Source: Terebella lapidaria (taxonomy: Eukaryota; Annelida; Polychaeta; Terebellida; Terebellidae). Taken from it: DNA of 64,000 nt. Position 1 is the first letter of the stretch, and every line of letters begins with the position of its first letter. Positions 28,818 through 38,480 of this stretch are shown here, piece by piece. A program made the position numbers and the translations under genes. The stretch covers positions 18,947,170 through 19,011,169 of the forward strand of contig OX424569.1 in NCBI GenBank assembly GCA_949152475.1, written 5' to 3'. The notes beneath the pieces were generated by a model that had not been told where the DNA came from, did no database searches, and was given only the letters and a program-made list of their open reading frames with translations.

Positions 28818-31800
28818 TTATCTGTAGCGGGCCGGTCTGCGTGCGTTGCGTTTGGGTCGACTTGGTCGTGCAGGCGGGGGCGTAGCCTCGCTTGTCTCGG
28901 GGTCGGATGATATCACAGGCTTTTGCCTGCGTGTCTTGCGTGCCGGTTTTGGTGTGTCGGAACTTGATCCGCGTGATCTTTTCCGTTGCCGATGACGACT
29001 TGAGCCGGATGAAGTGGGAGATCGCGATTTACGATCTTGGGCCGCTGACGAGTCAGACTCAGCTGTTTGGTCTGTATCTGTATGCCGATCTTGCACTGTG
29101 ACCTCCCAGGGGTAGTAGAACTCCTTGAGGAGTCCCAGGGGGTCGGCCGATTGCTCTGAGCCGGATTTGCTTGACGACGTCGAAGGTCGTACAGGGTCGG
29201 AATAGATGTGAGCCGCTTGGTTGTCACCTTCGTACGGCTTGAGTACGTCCAGATGAACAACACGAGTGTTCCGAGGGTTGGAAACCAAAGCGATTCGGTA
29301 ATCTACCTCAGTCACACGGTCGACGATCCTCCAGGGACCAGTCCAAGGCCGAGCGAACTTATTATTCTGCGTGAGGGGCAGATAATAATATCGGACCAGT
29401 TCTCCTGGTTGGAACTGGGGTCGAGGCTTGGCGTGGGCGTCATAACCCATCTTCTGCCGAATTGCCGCTTTCTCAAGATGGTCCTGAGCGAAACCGTGGG
29501 CCGTCCTGATCGCTTGCCGTAAATACTCCACATACTCCGGACCACACGGAGGTAGAGGTTCGGGGTCGTAAGTCGGGAACATGAGGTCGACTGGCAAGTT
29601 ACACTCGTGTCCATACACCATCAGATGCGGGGTGCATCCCGTGGACGAGTGTACTGAGGTTCGATAGGCCATTAACACATATGGCAGGTGCACGTCCCAG
29701 TCGTTCGCACGATCGCTGACGAATGCACTCAGCATGTTGAGCAATGTCCTGTTGAATCGCTCAACCTGGCCGTCGCTCTGAGGTCGATATGGGGCCGTGC
29801 GGATCTTCTTAGCGCCCAGAAGACGCACGACATGCCGAAATAGAGCCGACTCGAACTCGGTGCCCTGGTCGCTATGGATTGCCTTGGGGACGCCATGATA
29901 AACTATCCATCTGTTTACCAGGATGTCGGCAACATTTTTGGCGGTATGTCGCCGCAGCGGGAAGGCGTCCGTATATTTCGTGAAATAGTCCGACACAACA
30001 AGGATATACCGATGGCCTCTTCCCGTGACTTTGTGGGTGTCGAGAATGTCCATCGCGATCCGGTCGAAAGGCGCTCCTGTCGGCAACTGTGTCAGAGGCG
30101 ATCGTTTTGGGACCGGTTTTCCTTTGCGGGTGACACATTGCGAGCAGCGGGCACACCAGCGGGCGACATCCAGTGCCAGGCCGGGCCAGTAGAATCGGCG
30201 CCTGACTCTCTCGATGGTTCGCTGAATGCCGAGATGTCCGACAATCTTCAGGTCGTGAAGTTGGTGCAAAACCTGCGTTCTGAGTGCTACGGGGAGCACG
30301 GTTTGCACCACAGGCCATCCAGCGGGGTCGGGTTTTACGTGCCGAACTAGTACCCCGTCTTGTAGCGCCAGGAGGCTCCATCTGGAAACAAGTGTTTTTA
30401 CCTCCTCCCCACGGCGCGCTACCTCCTTAGAGTCTGGTTTAGTGCCGATCAACATCCACTGTCGCACTTTTCCGACGCTCGGGTCGGCTTGCTGTGCCGC
30501 GACAATGTCCTGAGCCGAATAGTCCGAAAGCCACTTTTGCCCATCAAGTGTGGCGTCCAAAGCACGGACTCGAACAACTTGGCGTGCCGAAACTAGTTGG
30601 GGCAAGACCGGTGATGTTATGGAATCACTGTTCAGGAGGTCTGCCCTTGTCTTAGCCGAAACAACAGTGATCCGACGAACTGGAAGTTCTCCGGAACTTG
30701 TCTCTGGGTCGGTCGGAGGTGTGTCGAGTCGTCCGGGACAGTCTTGGTGTTTGCAACTGTGACACCGTGACAAGCCGTCTGCGTTGCCGTGAAGTTTGCC
30801 GGGCCGATGCTCTATCTTGAAGTCGTACTGCTGCAACTTAGCGAGCCACCTGGCGAGCATGCCGTCCGCGTCGCTGTAGTTCTTGAGCCACCTCAAGGAG
30901 CTGTGGTCGGTCCGGAGGAGGAACTTCCTACCCCAAAGATAATGCCGATAATGTTGAACCATTTCTACCACTGCCAGCAGTTCTCGGTACGTGGTACAAT
31001 AGTTCCGTTGGGTCCGGGATAGGGTTTTGCTGGCAAACCCGATGGGGATTTCTTTCCCGTTGACCCTCTGTGAGAGTGCGCCTCCCACAGCGTAGCCGCT
31101 AGCGTCCGTGTCGAGGATGAAGTAATCATCCGGACTCTGGGTCGGATGCGCGAGCTTAGGCGCCTGGATGAGAGCGTCGCGGAGCCGCCGAAAAGCGCGT
31201 CGCTGAGCCGGTCCCCAAGTGAAATGACATTCACCTCGGGTGAGTGCTACGAGAGGTTCGGCGATCTCAGCATAGTCCTTGATGAATCGCCTGTGGTAAT
31301 TGGCGAAACCAAGGAAAGATCTGACATCGGAGATCTCGCACGGGGTCGGCCATTCTCTGATGGCTTTGACCTTGTTGGGGTCGACACGAATTCCTTGGCC
31401 GCTCACTATAAACCCCAAGTACAAAATTTCCCTCTGGAACAGTTCACACTTCTTGGGTTGAAGCTTCAGGCCTGCCGATCTAATCCGATCCAGGACCGCC
31501 TCCAGGTTTGCGAGTGCCTGATCGAATGTTCTGCCGTAAGCGATGACGTCATCCAGGTAACACATACACCGTGTCCACAAGTATCCACGGAGTATGGTTT
31601 CCATCAGCCGTTCAAATGTTGCCGGTGCATTGCTGAGGCCGAATGGCATAACCTTAAACTGGTATAGTCCTTTCCTTGTCGCAAAGGCAGTTTTCGGTCT
31701 GTCTGTAGGGTCGACTTCGACTTGCCAGTAGCCGGAAGCCAAGTCCAAGGCCGAAAAGTATGTAGCGCCCGCCAGGGCGTCATGAGTGTCCTGAATGTTG

Positions 31801-33296
31801 GGCAACGGATAGGAATCCTTGCGGGTGACATCATTCAGGAGCCGATAATCGACGCAAAATCTCACTTGGCCGTTCTTTTTACGCACGAGCACCACCTGTG
31901 CGCTCCAGGGCGAATCTGACGGCTCAATGCACCCCAAGCGAAGCATCTTGTCGACCTCCTCATCTATGATGCTCTGTTGCGCCTGAGGGACGCGTCGTTG
32001 ACGTTGCCGAATCGGGGCCGAATTGCCGGTGTCAATCTTGTGTTGGACGACTTGGGTCCGTCCTAACTGTCCATCCGGGTGCATAAAGGTGTCCTGATAT
32101 TGATGGATCAGGTTAGCGCAACGCCGGTGTTGTTCTGGCGCTAGTCCGGCGCGATCCACCATCTCTTGTAGATGTGGCGGCAGGTCGCGGTAGTGACTGG
32201 CGTCGGCTGTGGACAGGTCGGGCTCCTCTCCGGGTCTTGGTAGAGCTCCGACAACACTCTCGATCGGACTGGCTATAGCGACAGGGTCGGATCGAGTAAG
32301 TGTGATACCGGTATCTGCCATGTTGACTACAGACACCTTTACACATTGTCGGTCCAAGGTCGTTAATGTTCTTCCCATGATGAGGTCAGTGTCCTCGGGA
32401 AAAGCCGTCAGTGGTTGAATCATCCGTGGATGCTGCCGAACTCGAACTCTGGAGGTCGGGATTAGCTCTACGATCGCCTCACTACGTGCGGGGACGGTGA
32501 CGGCTCGGCGCACTGCCATTCTAACAACATTGGCTTCAATGTCCTTGTGCGCAAACAGGATTTCTTTGTGTACCTGTATTGTTCCTGCGCCGTAATTCAC
32601 TACAGCGTGGGCTTGCCGGAAAAAGTTCATGCCGAGTATCATGGCGTCGTGGATGTCAGCTACACAAAATGTCACAATCATATGTTTGGTCCCGACCTGA
32701 ATTGGGAGGTCGATCAGTCCATCGATTGGGCTTGACTGTCCGTTGACGTCACGAATCGTGGCCGAAGTAGGCTGTAGCTGTCGTTGATCGGCGGGGACGT
32801 GTCGGAGCTGATCGCGTCGGAGCAAAGAGATTTGCGCTCCGGAGTCGAGCACAGCTTGTATTTTCTTATCCCCGACGCGTACCGATAACTTCCAGCACTC
32901 ATGTGCCGCTCTCGAATTGTCTATGACGGCCGGAACTGCGAGGTCGTCCGGCGGTGGCTTGAAAAGTGTGTGCAGCGGCGGCAATTTGGATTCCGGTCCG
33001 AATGGGAACGCGTAGAACCCTCCGTCATCGGAGATCCACTCCACCTCAGACATACTATCTGTTCCGGTGCCGTTGGCGGTCGGGGGCGACACCCCTTCAG
33101 GACGACGATTTTCCCGTGGAGGCCGTTGTGGAAGTGGCGCGGACACCCCTTCATGAGGGCGAGCCGGCTTTGGAGTCGGAGTTCGACACTTGGTACACAC
33201 CCCTTCAAGGAGCTGAGGTGTGGGCTGGGCCGGCTGTGGGGTCGTAACTGTTGGTACTGTTGGTTTAGTAGTTACGACAACCGCAGGTGTGAGCAT
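28818..33296 (-). CDS. pol: Pol polyprotein of element B (protease, RT, RNase H, integrase)
   Basis: 1,492 codons from an ATG at 33296, overlapping the end of gag by about 32 nt in a different frame, so it is made by frameshifting or re-initiation as known in the family. Domains in order: a Pro-rich start with three 18-residue repeats (about 30-70); aspartic protease with 'AVLDSGAQISLL' (about 150); reverse transcriptase with 'RFCVDYRLLNDVT', 'FSALDLASGYWQVEV', 'MPFGLSNAPATFERLM' and catalytic 'CYLDDVIAYG' (about 440-640); RNase H with 'ILDTDASGYAVGGALSQ' and 'FLLRTDHSSLRWL' (about 740-860); integrase with the HHCC zinc region, 'RIAMDILDTH', 'IHSDQGTEFES' and 'QSDGQVERFNRTL' (about 1030-1270); a GPY/F-like 'WTGPWRIVDRV'; and a basic Ser/Arg/Lys tail. 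All catalytic residues are visible. No chromodomain. Confidence 0.95.
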   Translation of the reverse strand: MLTPAVVVTTKPTVPTVTTPQPAQPTPQLLEGVCTKCRTPTPKPARPHEGVSAPLPQRPPRENRRPEGVSPPTANGTGTDSMSEVEWISDDGGFYAFPFGPESKLPPLHTLFKPPPDDLAVPAVIDNSRAAHECWKLSVRVGDKKIQAVLDSGAQISLLRRDQLRHVPADQRQLQPTSATIRDVNGQSSPIDGLIDLPIQVGTKHMIVTFCVADIHDAMILGMNFFRQAHAVVNYGAGTIQVHKEILFAHKDIEANVVRMAVRRAVTVPARSEAIVELIPTSRVRVRQHPRMIQPLTAFPEDTDLIMGRTLTTLDRQCVKVSVVNMADTGITLTRSDPVAIASPIESVVGALPRPGEEPDLSTADASHYRDLPPHLQEMVDRAGLAPEQHRRCANLIHQYQDTFMHPDGQLGRTQVVQHKIDTGNSAPIRQRQRRVPQAQQSIIDEEVDKMLRLGCIEPSDSPWSAQVVLVRKKNGQVRFCVDYRLLNDVTRKDSYPLPNIQDTHDALAGATYFSALDLASGYWQVEVDPTDRPKTAFATRKGLYQFKVMPFGLSNAPATFERLMETILRGYLWTRCMCYLDDVIAYGRTFDQALANLEAVLDRIRSAGLKLQPKKCELFQREILYLGFIVSGQGIRVDPNKVKAIREWPTPCEISDVRSFLGFANYHRRFIKDYAEIAEPLVALTRGECHFTWGPAQRRAFRRLRDALIQAPKLAHPTQSPDDYFILDTDASGYAVGGALSQRVNGKEIPIGFASKTLSRTQRNYCTTYRELLAVVEMVQHYRHYLWGRKFLLRTDHSSLRWLKNYSDADGMLARWLAKLQQYDFKIEHRPGKLHGNADGLSRCHSCKHQDCPGRLDTPPTDPETSSGELPVRRITVVSAKTRADLLNSDSITSPVLPQLVSARQVVRVRALDATLDGQKWLSDYSAQDIVAAQQADPSVGKVRQWMLIGTKPDSKEVARRGEEVKTLVSRWSLLALQDGVLVRHVKPDPAGWPVVQTVLPVALRTQVLHQLHDLKIVGHLGIQRTIERVRRRFYWPGLALDVARWCARCSQCVTRKGKPVPKRSPLTQLPTGAPFDRIAMDILDTHKVTGRGHRYILVVSDYFTKYTDAFPLRRHTAKNVADILVNRWIVYHGVPKAIHSDQGTEFESALFRHVVRLLGAKKIRTAPYRPQSDGQVERFNRTLLNMLSAFVSDRANDWDVHLPYVLMAYRTSVHSSTGCTPHLMVYGHECNLPVDLMFPTYDPEPLPPCGPEYVEYLRQAIRTAHGFAQDHLEKAAIRQKMGYDAHAKPRPQFQPGELVRYYYLPLTQNNKFARPWTGPWRIVDRVTEVDYRIALVSNPRNTRVVHLDVLKPYEGDNQAAHIYSDPVRPSTSSSKSGSEQSADPLGLLKEFYYPWEVTVQDRHTDTDQTAESDSSAAQDRKSRSPTSSGSSRHRQRKRSRGSSSDTPKPARKTRRQKPVISSDPETSEATPPPARPSRPKRNARRPARYR
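33046..33207 (-). repeat. Three 54-bp coding repeats with a polypurine-like core at the start of pol
   Basis: The 11-mer TGAAGGGGTGT (minus strand) occurs at 33197-33207, 33143-33153 and 33089-33099, exactly 54 bp apart, coding for 'EGV' every 18 residues. It is identical to the purine tract before the 3' LTR (24181-24191). Confidence 0.8.
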
Positions 33297-35943
33297 GTAA
33301 CATTGTTCTGTTGCCCGGAAGGTCCTTGCTCCGCAGCACCTTCCACTGCTGGTTTAACGACTGAGCCGTTGGCTCTGTCGGGGCCGACTTGGTTTGGTTG
33401 CCGATTTGGTTAGGTACTGACAATACTTGATCTGTCCTTCGGTCAGTACCAGCACCTTTAGGTCGAAAAGTTAATGGCTTCATGCCATTGCGCACTAAGA
33501 CGTCTTTAAGTCGGAAACACCGCATCCAGCGATGGCCGGGCTTCTTGCAGAAGAAGCATACGGCTGGTCGTCCGGGCTGTGGAGGCCGATCACCTTTAGT
33601 CGGGGCCGTAGTTCGTAGGACGGAATAGATAGCTGTCTCCTCACAGAGTCCATTCTCGTCGCTAAGGACGCTCTGGAAAGCTTCCGCCACCCATTCGCGT
33701 GAACAGGCTGGCACAGAATGTTCTTCACATCCTTGAAGGCCGGTCGTGTCACTGTCGGCAGGGTCGTAATAAGCCGCAACTTGTTCAGGGGTCGGTGTTC
33801 CTCCCTGATTGATCTGTCCCATAGCACAAGACAGTTCTTGGTCGACACAATCATCATCCGGGTATCCGCTCACGGAGATGTCGGCACGTCGTGTGCCCCT
33901 CTGACGATCTCCGTTGCTGACGACTCCGTTGCTGTTTGTCCGTTGCTGACGACTTTCAGCTTTGAGGACGGCCGTCAGCGCTTCACCGTAACTATGGAAA
34001 GTGAACACGCACAGTCTGTCGGCAATGTGGTCGGGTTGGCCGTTGACGAACTGGGAGATTACTGTTCGTTGCCGGGACTCTGGCGTGACATCGTCAAACA
34101 CTTGCTCAGCCAGAGCTTGAAGCCGCTCTAAGTAATGTTCCGCATTCTCCTTCCGTTCTCTTTTTAGAAACGGAAAATCGTCCCGTTTGGACTGCCGACG
34201 AGGTGCGGGTTCCCAGCCCTCCAAGAGCTGACAACGAAACTCCTCCCAGGGAGTCTCGACCGGAATGTTCAGAGCTAACGCTTCGGCGCGGCCGCGCAGC
34301 GTACTCCGGAAGGTCGTTGTTTTATTGAGGTCGGAATATGTGAAGGCCGTAGTGAATTGCTCGAAGCTCCGTATGTACTGTGTGAGATTGCCCTCCTTGA
34401 AGGTCGCACGCCATTGAGCCGTTTTAGCCATTGCTAACGGTTGGGGCTCAGACGTGAGTCTCTGGGGCATGGGCGTGTCGACGCTCACCACAGTCGGCGT
34501 TGTTGTGACGGGAGCCGTCGTTGGCGTGACAGCCAGAGCAGTTGAAGTCGTAACAATCGGAGCTGCCGAGGTCGTGTTAGCGGGTGCGGTCGGTGCTGTT
34601 GTCGCGGAGACGGCGGGCGAAGTAGCGGGTGGTGCCGGAATGCTGTTGGGGTCGTACGCTATTGGTGCGACAGGGGCCGTTTGACTGTATGGTGGCGTCA
34701 CCCATGGTATCCCGACTGAGGGTGGGATTACAGCCGGCGGTGGATATCGGTATGTCGATCCGTCTGGGCCTACACCATGGTACACTAATCCGGTTTGTGC
34801 ACCATGATAGCCGGTGTCAGCCATCACACTTGGAACGCCACCGTATCCGGGTGGTGGGTTCATATAGCCGACAGGTGGTTGGTAGTATCCGACAGCTACT
34901 CCATTTGAAACACCGCTTGTTGCGCCAGGGTATCCGACTGGCGATACACCGTATCCAGTGGTGTAGCCGATTGGCTGAGAGATCGGAGGTCCGATCATGG
35001 GTACAACACTTTCTGCCGGAGCAGACACAACTGGGTCTTGCGGCGAGGCGAAGCGCGGCTGTTCTCCGTCGGTCGGCGACGGTCGGGAAGCGGTCGGCGC
35101 GAGGGGGCGCGAGTCGGAGGCCGGCATGTCGGAGTCGTGAGGTCGGCGACTTGATGTCGGTGGTGGTTGCCGAAGTCGCGCTTGCCGTGTGGTGGCGCGA
35201 AATTCCGTCGTCGGGTCGCTGGGTCGTTGCGGTCGTAGAGGTGTCACGATCGGGGCATCGGTCGTCGCCGGGATGTTCTCTTTCGTTACTCTCGCCTGGC
35301 CGGGTTGTGTGTACTCTACCACCGTTGGCTCGGTCGGTATGCGCGAGTACGTCTCAGTCGCGGGGTCGTGTCGTCTCGGCGTCGTTGACGGCGCCAGTGG
35401 CCGATCTACCGAATAAGCGCTTGGCGGGACCGATTCCGGAACATTGTCAGACTGACAAACCCACTGTCGTATCCGAGAGTCACTCGGTGGGTGTGTAACC
35501 ATTGATGTGTCTATGGTTACCGGCCGAACGTTCACTGATAACTGTTCTGGGTCGGTAGCACGATATACGCTCGCTCTTTGACGTGAGCGCGTATAGTTTC
35601 TGTCGGCAGAGTTCAATAGTCTCTGGATTGTTCTGGCCGACGTTGCCGAATACGCCCTAGCGTGTGCACTCAAAATGTCACTTACTGTGTGTTGAGGTGC
35701 GAGCGGGTCTTCGTCGAGGAACTCCTGTATCAGGTCGACGGGCGGCGAAGACGATCTCAGGGTCGAATGTTCGTCCATGGAGTCGAACAGGCCGGTCGGT
35801 TGTTGTTCCTGTGACAACGGAACTGTGTCGCTCATAACAACTGAGCGGGGGCCGGAAGGTCGGAAGGTCGGGTTGAACGTGACTTCTTCATCTGTCTGGT
35901 CGGCCGACTCACCTCGGAACGCTCCCGGGGTCAATGCCATCAC
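33265..35943 (-). CDS. gag: Gag of element B
   Basis: 892 codons, long for a gypsy Gag. The first 500 residues are low-complexity: Ser/Pro/Arg/Thr-rich, then a Gly/Tyr/Pro-rich stretch with repeated 'VGYPG', 'VGYYQPPVGYMNPPPGYGG' (about 310-400) that looks phase-separation or prion-like, then a Thr/Ala/Pro run. The retrotransposon capsid-like domain follows at about 515-660 ('TQYIRSFEQFTTAF', 'RGRAEALALNIP', 'ENAEHYLERLQALAEQVF', 'VISQFVNGQPD'). One CCHC zinc knuckle, 'CFFCKKPGHRWMRC', lies at about 795-808 and would bind RNA. The start is the first ATG after the primer-binding site. The frame ends inside the beginning of pol. Confidence 0.9.
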   Translation of the reverse strand: MMALTPGAFRGESADQTDEEVTFNPTFRPSGPRSVVMSDTVPLSQEQQPTGLFDSMDEHSTLRSSSPPVDLIQEFLDEDPLAPQHTVSDILSAHARAYSATSARTIQRLLNSADRNYTRSRQRASVYRATDPEQLSVNVRPVTIDTSMVTHPPSDSRIRQWVCQSDNVPESVPPSAYSVDRPLAPSTTPRRHDPATETYSRIPTEPTVVEYTQPGQARVTKENIPATTDAPIVTPLRPQRPSDPTTEFRATTRQARLRQPPPTSSRRPHDSDMPASDSRPLAPTASRPSPTDGEQPRFASPQDPVVSAPAESVVPMIGPPISQPIGYTTGYGVSPVGYPGATSGVSNGVAVGYYQPPVGYMNPPPGYGGVPSVMADTGYHGAQTGLVYHGVGPDGSTYRYPPPAVIPPSVGIPWVTPPYSQTAPVAPIAYDPNSIPAPPATSPAVSATTAPTAPANTTSAAPIVTTSTALAVTPTTAPVTTTPTVVSVDTPMPQRLTSEPQPLAMAKTAQWRATFKEGNLTQYIRSFEQFTTAFTYSDLNKTTTFRSTLRGRAEALALNIPVETPWEEFRCQLLEGWEPAPRRQSKRDDFPFLKRERKENAEHYLERLQALAEQVFDDVTPESRQRTVISQFVNGQPDHIADRLCVFTFHSYGEALTAVLKAESRQQRTNSNGVVSNGDRQRGTRRADISVSGYPDDDCVDQELSCAMGQINQGGTPTPEQVAAYYDPADSDTTGLQGCEEHSVPACSREWVAEAFQSVLSDENGLCEETAIYSVLRTTAPTKGDRPPQPGRPAVCFFCKKPGHRWMRCFRLKDVLVRNGMKPLTFRPKGAGTDRRTDQVLSVPNQIGNQTKSAPTEPTAQSLNQQWKVLRSKDLPGNRTMLHAHTCGCRNY

Positions 35944-35984
35944 TGCCGGTAAGTTAGGGTCAGTAATCCGAGACTAGCTCAGAT

Positions 35985-36002
35985 CCTGGTCGAACGGCGC
36001 CA
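35985..36002 (-). promoter_or_regulatory. Primer-binding site of element B
   Basis: Directly after the 5' LTR the minus strand reads 'TGGCGCCGTTCGACCAGG'. The TGG start (pairing with a tRNA CCA end) and the position one base after the LTR fit a tRNA primer site. Which tRNA primes was not determined. Confidence 0.75.
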
Positions 36003-36003
36003 A

Positions 36004-36760
36004 TGTGATAAATATCGTTCTATGGCCGATATTAGGCCGAAATGTCTGTGATCGCTGTGCTAAATCACAAGGCCGGCAGTAGCAGTTCAATAGTTTATTT
36101 GGGATGAAAGCCGACAATGTCTCAATCACACTACAAGGCCGCAAACACACCTACGTCCGGTGATTTCCCCAGTCGACAATACTATATCCTCGATATTTAG
36201 TCCTTTGAACAATCCAACATATGAATATCACAGTTCAATATCTAGTAGTCCTCGCGTTAGGCCTTCGCTTTACAATCACGGCCACAACTTAGAAACACGT
36301 CTGCTCATGAGGACATCCACTTCTCAACTCTTAGCAAAACTGTGTGGCCGGCAACATGTGGTGTAGACTTTCCCGCCAAATGCATGCGGTGTTGTGATTG
36401 GTCATGTATGTGCTGATGTGTGCTGATCTCACCGGGAAAGTGGGTTTCCCCGGCGCGTGAACGAGACTTGTTATGCTTATATCTGTGCACGTGATGTGAG
36501 CGGTGGGTGTGTCATGTTCTATGTTTAGAAGTTGGTGCTTGTGAAGGTCAAGGCCGAAACTAACTGGGTCGATGTACCGAATGAATAAGGCCGCAAGTGC
36601 ATGTGGATTGACCTGTGTATGTAACCATGACTACATGGAGTTTATGCTTGTGATCGTATAGTCTGTACCTGTCCTGTATGTAAGTCATGTAGAATGAATG
36701 TTTGTTGTGGAATATGTATGCGCGGGAGGGACGGGGGTTACAGTCGCTAAAATTACTACA
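36004..36760 (-). repeat. 5' LTR of gypsy element B
   Basis: 757 bp, same length and nearly the same sequence as 23422-24178. The outer edge is followed by ATTA (36761-36764), matching ATTA before the other LTR. It should hold the promoter and RNA start, but no single TATA box stands out. Confidence 0.95.
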
Positions 36761-36764
36761 ATTA

Positions 36765-37000
36765 TTAACAACACTCATGCGAGCAGATGTAGCAACTATG
36801 CGAATATTACGTGTGATATGATTGTGGGAATCGTTTCAGATCAACTGGTTAGCATATATTCATTTATTTAAAATTGATATATCTTCCAAAATACGCCCTG
36901 ATGATTCTGCAGTGTTTGAACATACACAAAATGCACGATGTGAAAGATTTGTTTACATTTTGCTGAAATAATCGTACAAATATTTTGTCCCATGTACCAA
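36765..37000. other. Right flank of element B; no gene
   Basis: Continues the sequence interrupted by element B. Weakly similar by eye to 9470-9610. Confidence 0.4.
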
Positions 37001-37002
37001 TA

Positions 37003-37755
37003 TTATATCATTATCTGCAAAACACAAGACTTTATACAAAAAATGAAATATTTGCACCTTCATACAGAGAACCAAAATCAGATTATGCCACCTTAACACA
37101 TGGTGATATTGTATGTTAAGCGGAATACGAGTGTCTGTCTGTCGGTATGATATCTGGCAGCGGTGATATTTTATGTTGCAATATTGCACTAACACTGAAC
37201 GAATCATCAAATAAATCGCATAGCATTAATCAAGACTTTGCAATCAGCATATTGTCAGGTGGAAATCGGCCTTAGTCTCTTCAAAATCAGCATGGCAAGA
37301 GTGTTCCGTCCATTGTAGCTTTGATATCCTTCCTTTTCCTCAAGGTCACTGTCGGAGCTCCAGGTCCACTGAATTGAATGCCCTAATTCGTTTCGATGCG
37401 TACTGAATAACTTCCAAAAATACCTAGAATTTCGACATGAACGGTCCCAGTAGAATTTGTTGTGAAGTTTTTTGCAACTTGTGAATACGTGCGATGAGCT
37501 GATTTGATGTCTTAATACGTTTGATAACTGTTGTTCTGTATTCGGCACCATGTCTTTGACGATCAATCATCAGACACAGAAGTCGTTTTCACAAATCCTT
37601 CCATCACTGTGAGGATATTGCGAACTAAAAAAAAAGAAGAAACAACAGTCCAACTGGTATGGAAAAAAAATCTTCCAAATTAGCAGGCCTGATGACCAGA
37701 ACAATGTCCCAAAACAAATTTTGGTGAAGTAGTCAGATGAATCAAGTACGACGAA
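37003..37755 (+). repeat. Segmental duplication block 4, copy A (partner about 55878-56612)
   Basis: Strong collinear similarity over about 740 bp, including 'TGATATCTGGCAG.GGT', 'TGTCAGGTGGAAATCGGC', 'AAGAGTGTTCCGT', 'GGCACCATGTCTTTGACGA', 'AAATCCTTCCATCACTGT' and 'AACAATGTCCCAAAACAAA'. Short frames in one copy are not kept in the other, so this is non-coding. Confidence 0.9.
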
Positions 37756-38480
37756 AACTCTCCATTATCGCCCGATGTCGAAAATTTGGGCTGACGATTT
37801 CGGTTATTTTTTGCCGGTGACTTTTTAGCGCAAATGTCTGCGCTCATAACTAAAAAACGAACGGTCCGATCAATCTGAAATTTATAGGGCTGAAGTCTTA
37901 TGGTAGTGGCTCGAATTTTGTCAAAATCGGATAAAAACGGTTGCCATGGCAACGGAAAAAGTGAAAATCACATAATTGGCTCTAACTCCAGTTCTACTTG
38001 ATATTAATTTTTCCAACCATTTTTGCATTTTTCTTTAGCGCATTCCCGATCGTATGGTGTACGGCTGATGGTCGTACGACGAAAAATCTCGATTATCGCC
38101 CGATGTCCAAAAATTGGGGGGTCACGAGTTCGGTTATTTTTTTGCCAGCGACTTTTCAGTGCAAATGTCTGCACTTATAACTCAAAGAGAAACAGTCCAA
38201 TCGATCTGAAATTTATGGAACTTTAGCGCTATTGTAGTGCCTTGGTTTCCTTCAAACTGTTTTAAAATCAAATAAATACAGTTGCCATGGCAACGGAGAG
38301 ACTAAAAGTTACATAATTTGCTATAACTCCGGTTCTACTTGATATTATTCTTCCAACTATTTTTGTATTTTTCTGTGGCCAATTCCCAATCGTATGGGGT
38401 AGGGCCGATGGTCGTACGACGAAAACTCTCCATTATCGCCCGATGTCGAAAAATTGGGGGTCACGATTTTACTTTTTTTC
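37745..38480 (-). repeat. ~340-bp tandem repeat with palindrome GTTGCCATGGCAAC, reverse orientation
   Basis: At least two and a half units. The palindrome GTTGCCATGGCAAC lies at about 37940 and 38281, 341 bp apart. Each unit also has 'CTAACTCC.GTTCTACTTGAT', 'CGTATGG.GTA', 'GTCGTACGACGAAAA' and 'TTATCGCCCGATGTC'. It is the reverse complement of the array at 57708-58520. Confidence 0.85.

Larger units (their letters stand above)
23422..36760 (-). mobile_element. Ty3/gypsy LTR retrotransposon B, full length, appears whole and very young
   Basis: 13,339 bp on the minus strand, bounded by two 757-bp LTRs (23422-24178 and 36004-36760) and flanked by the 4-bp duplication ATTA (23418-23421 and 36761-36764). 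In transcription order: 5' LTR, primer-binding site, gag (35943-33265), pol (33296-28818), a 1.36-kb untranslated interval, ORF3 (27453-26083), ORF4 (26092-24758), a purine tract and the 3' LTR. All four frames are open over their length, so it looks whole. The LTRs differ by about one base by eye, so the insertion is recent. It sits within the first copy of the old tandem duplication and is absent from the second. There is no chromodomain and no envelope. The 4.6 kb behind pol is unusually long for the family. Confidence 0.95.

Noticed and set aside
24735-35498. Long + strand frames of up to 289 codons inside element B
   Set aside because: They are antisense shadows of gag, pol, ORF3 and ORF4, without motifs of their own.
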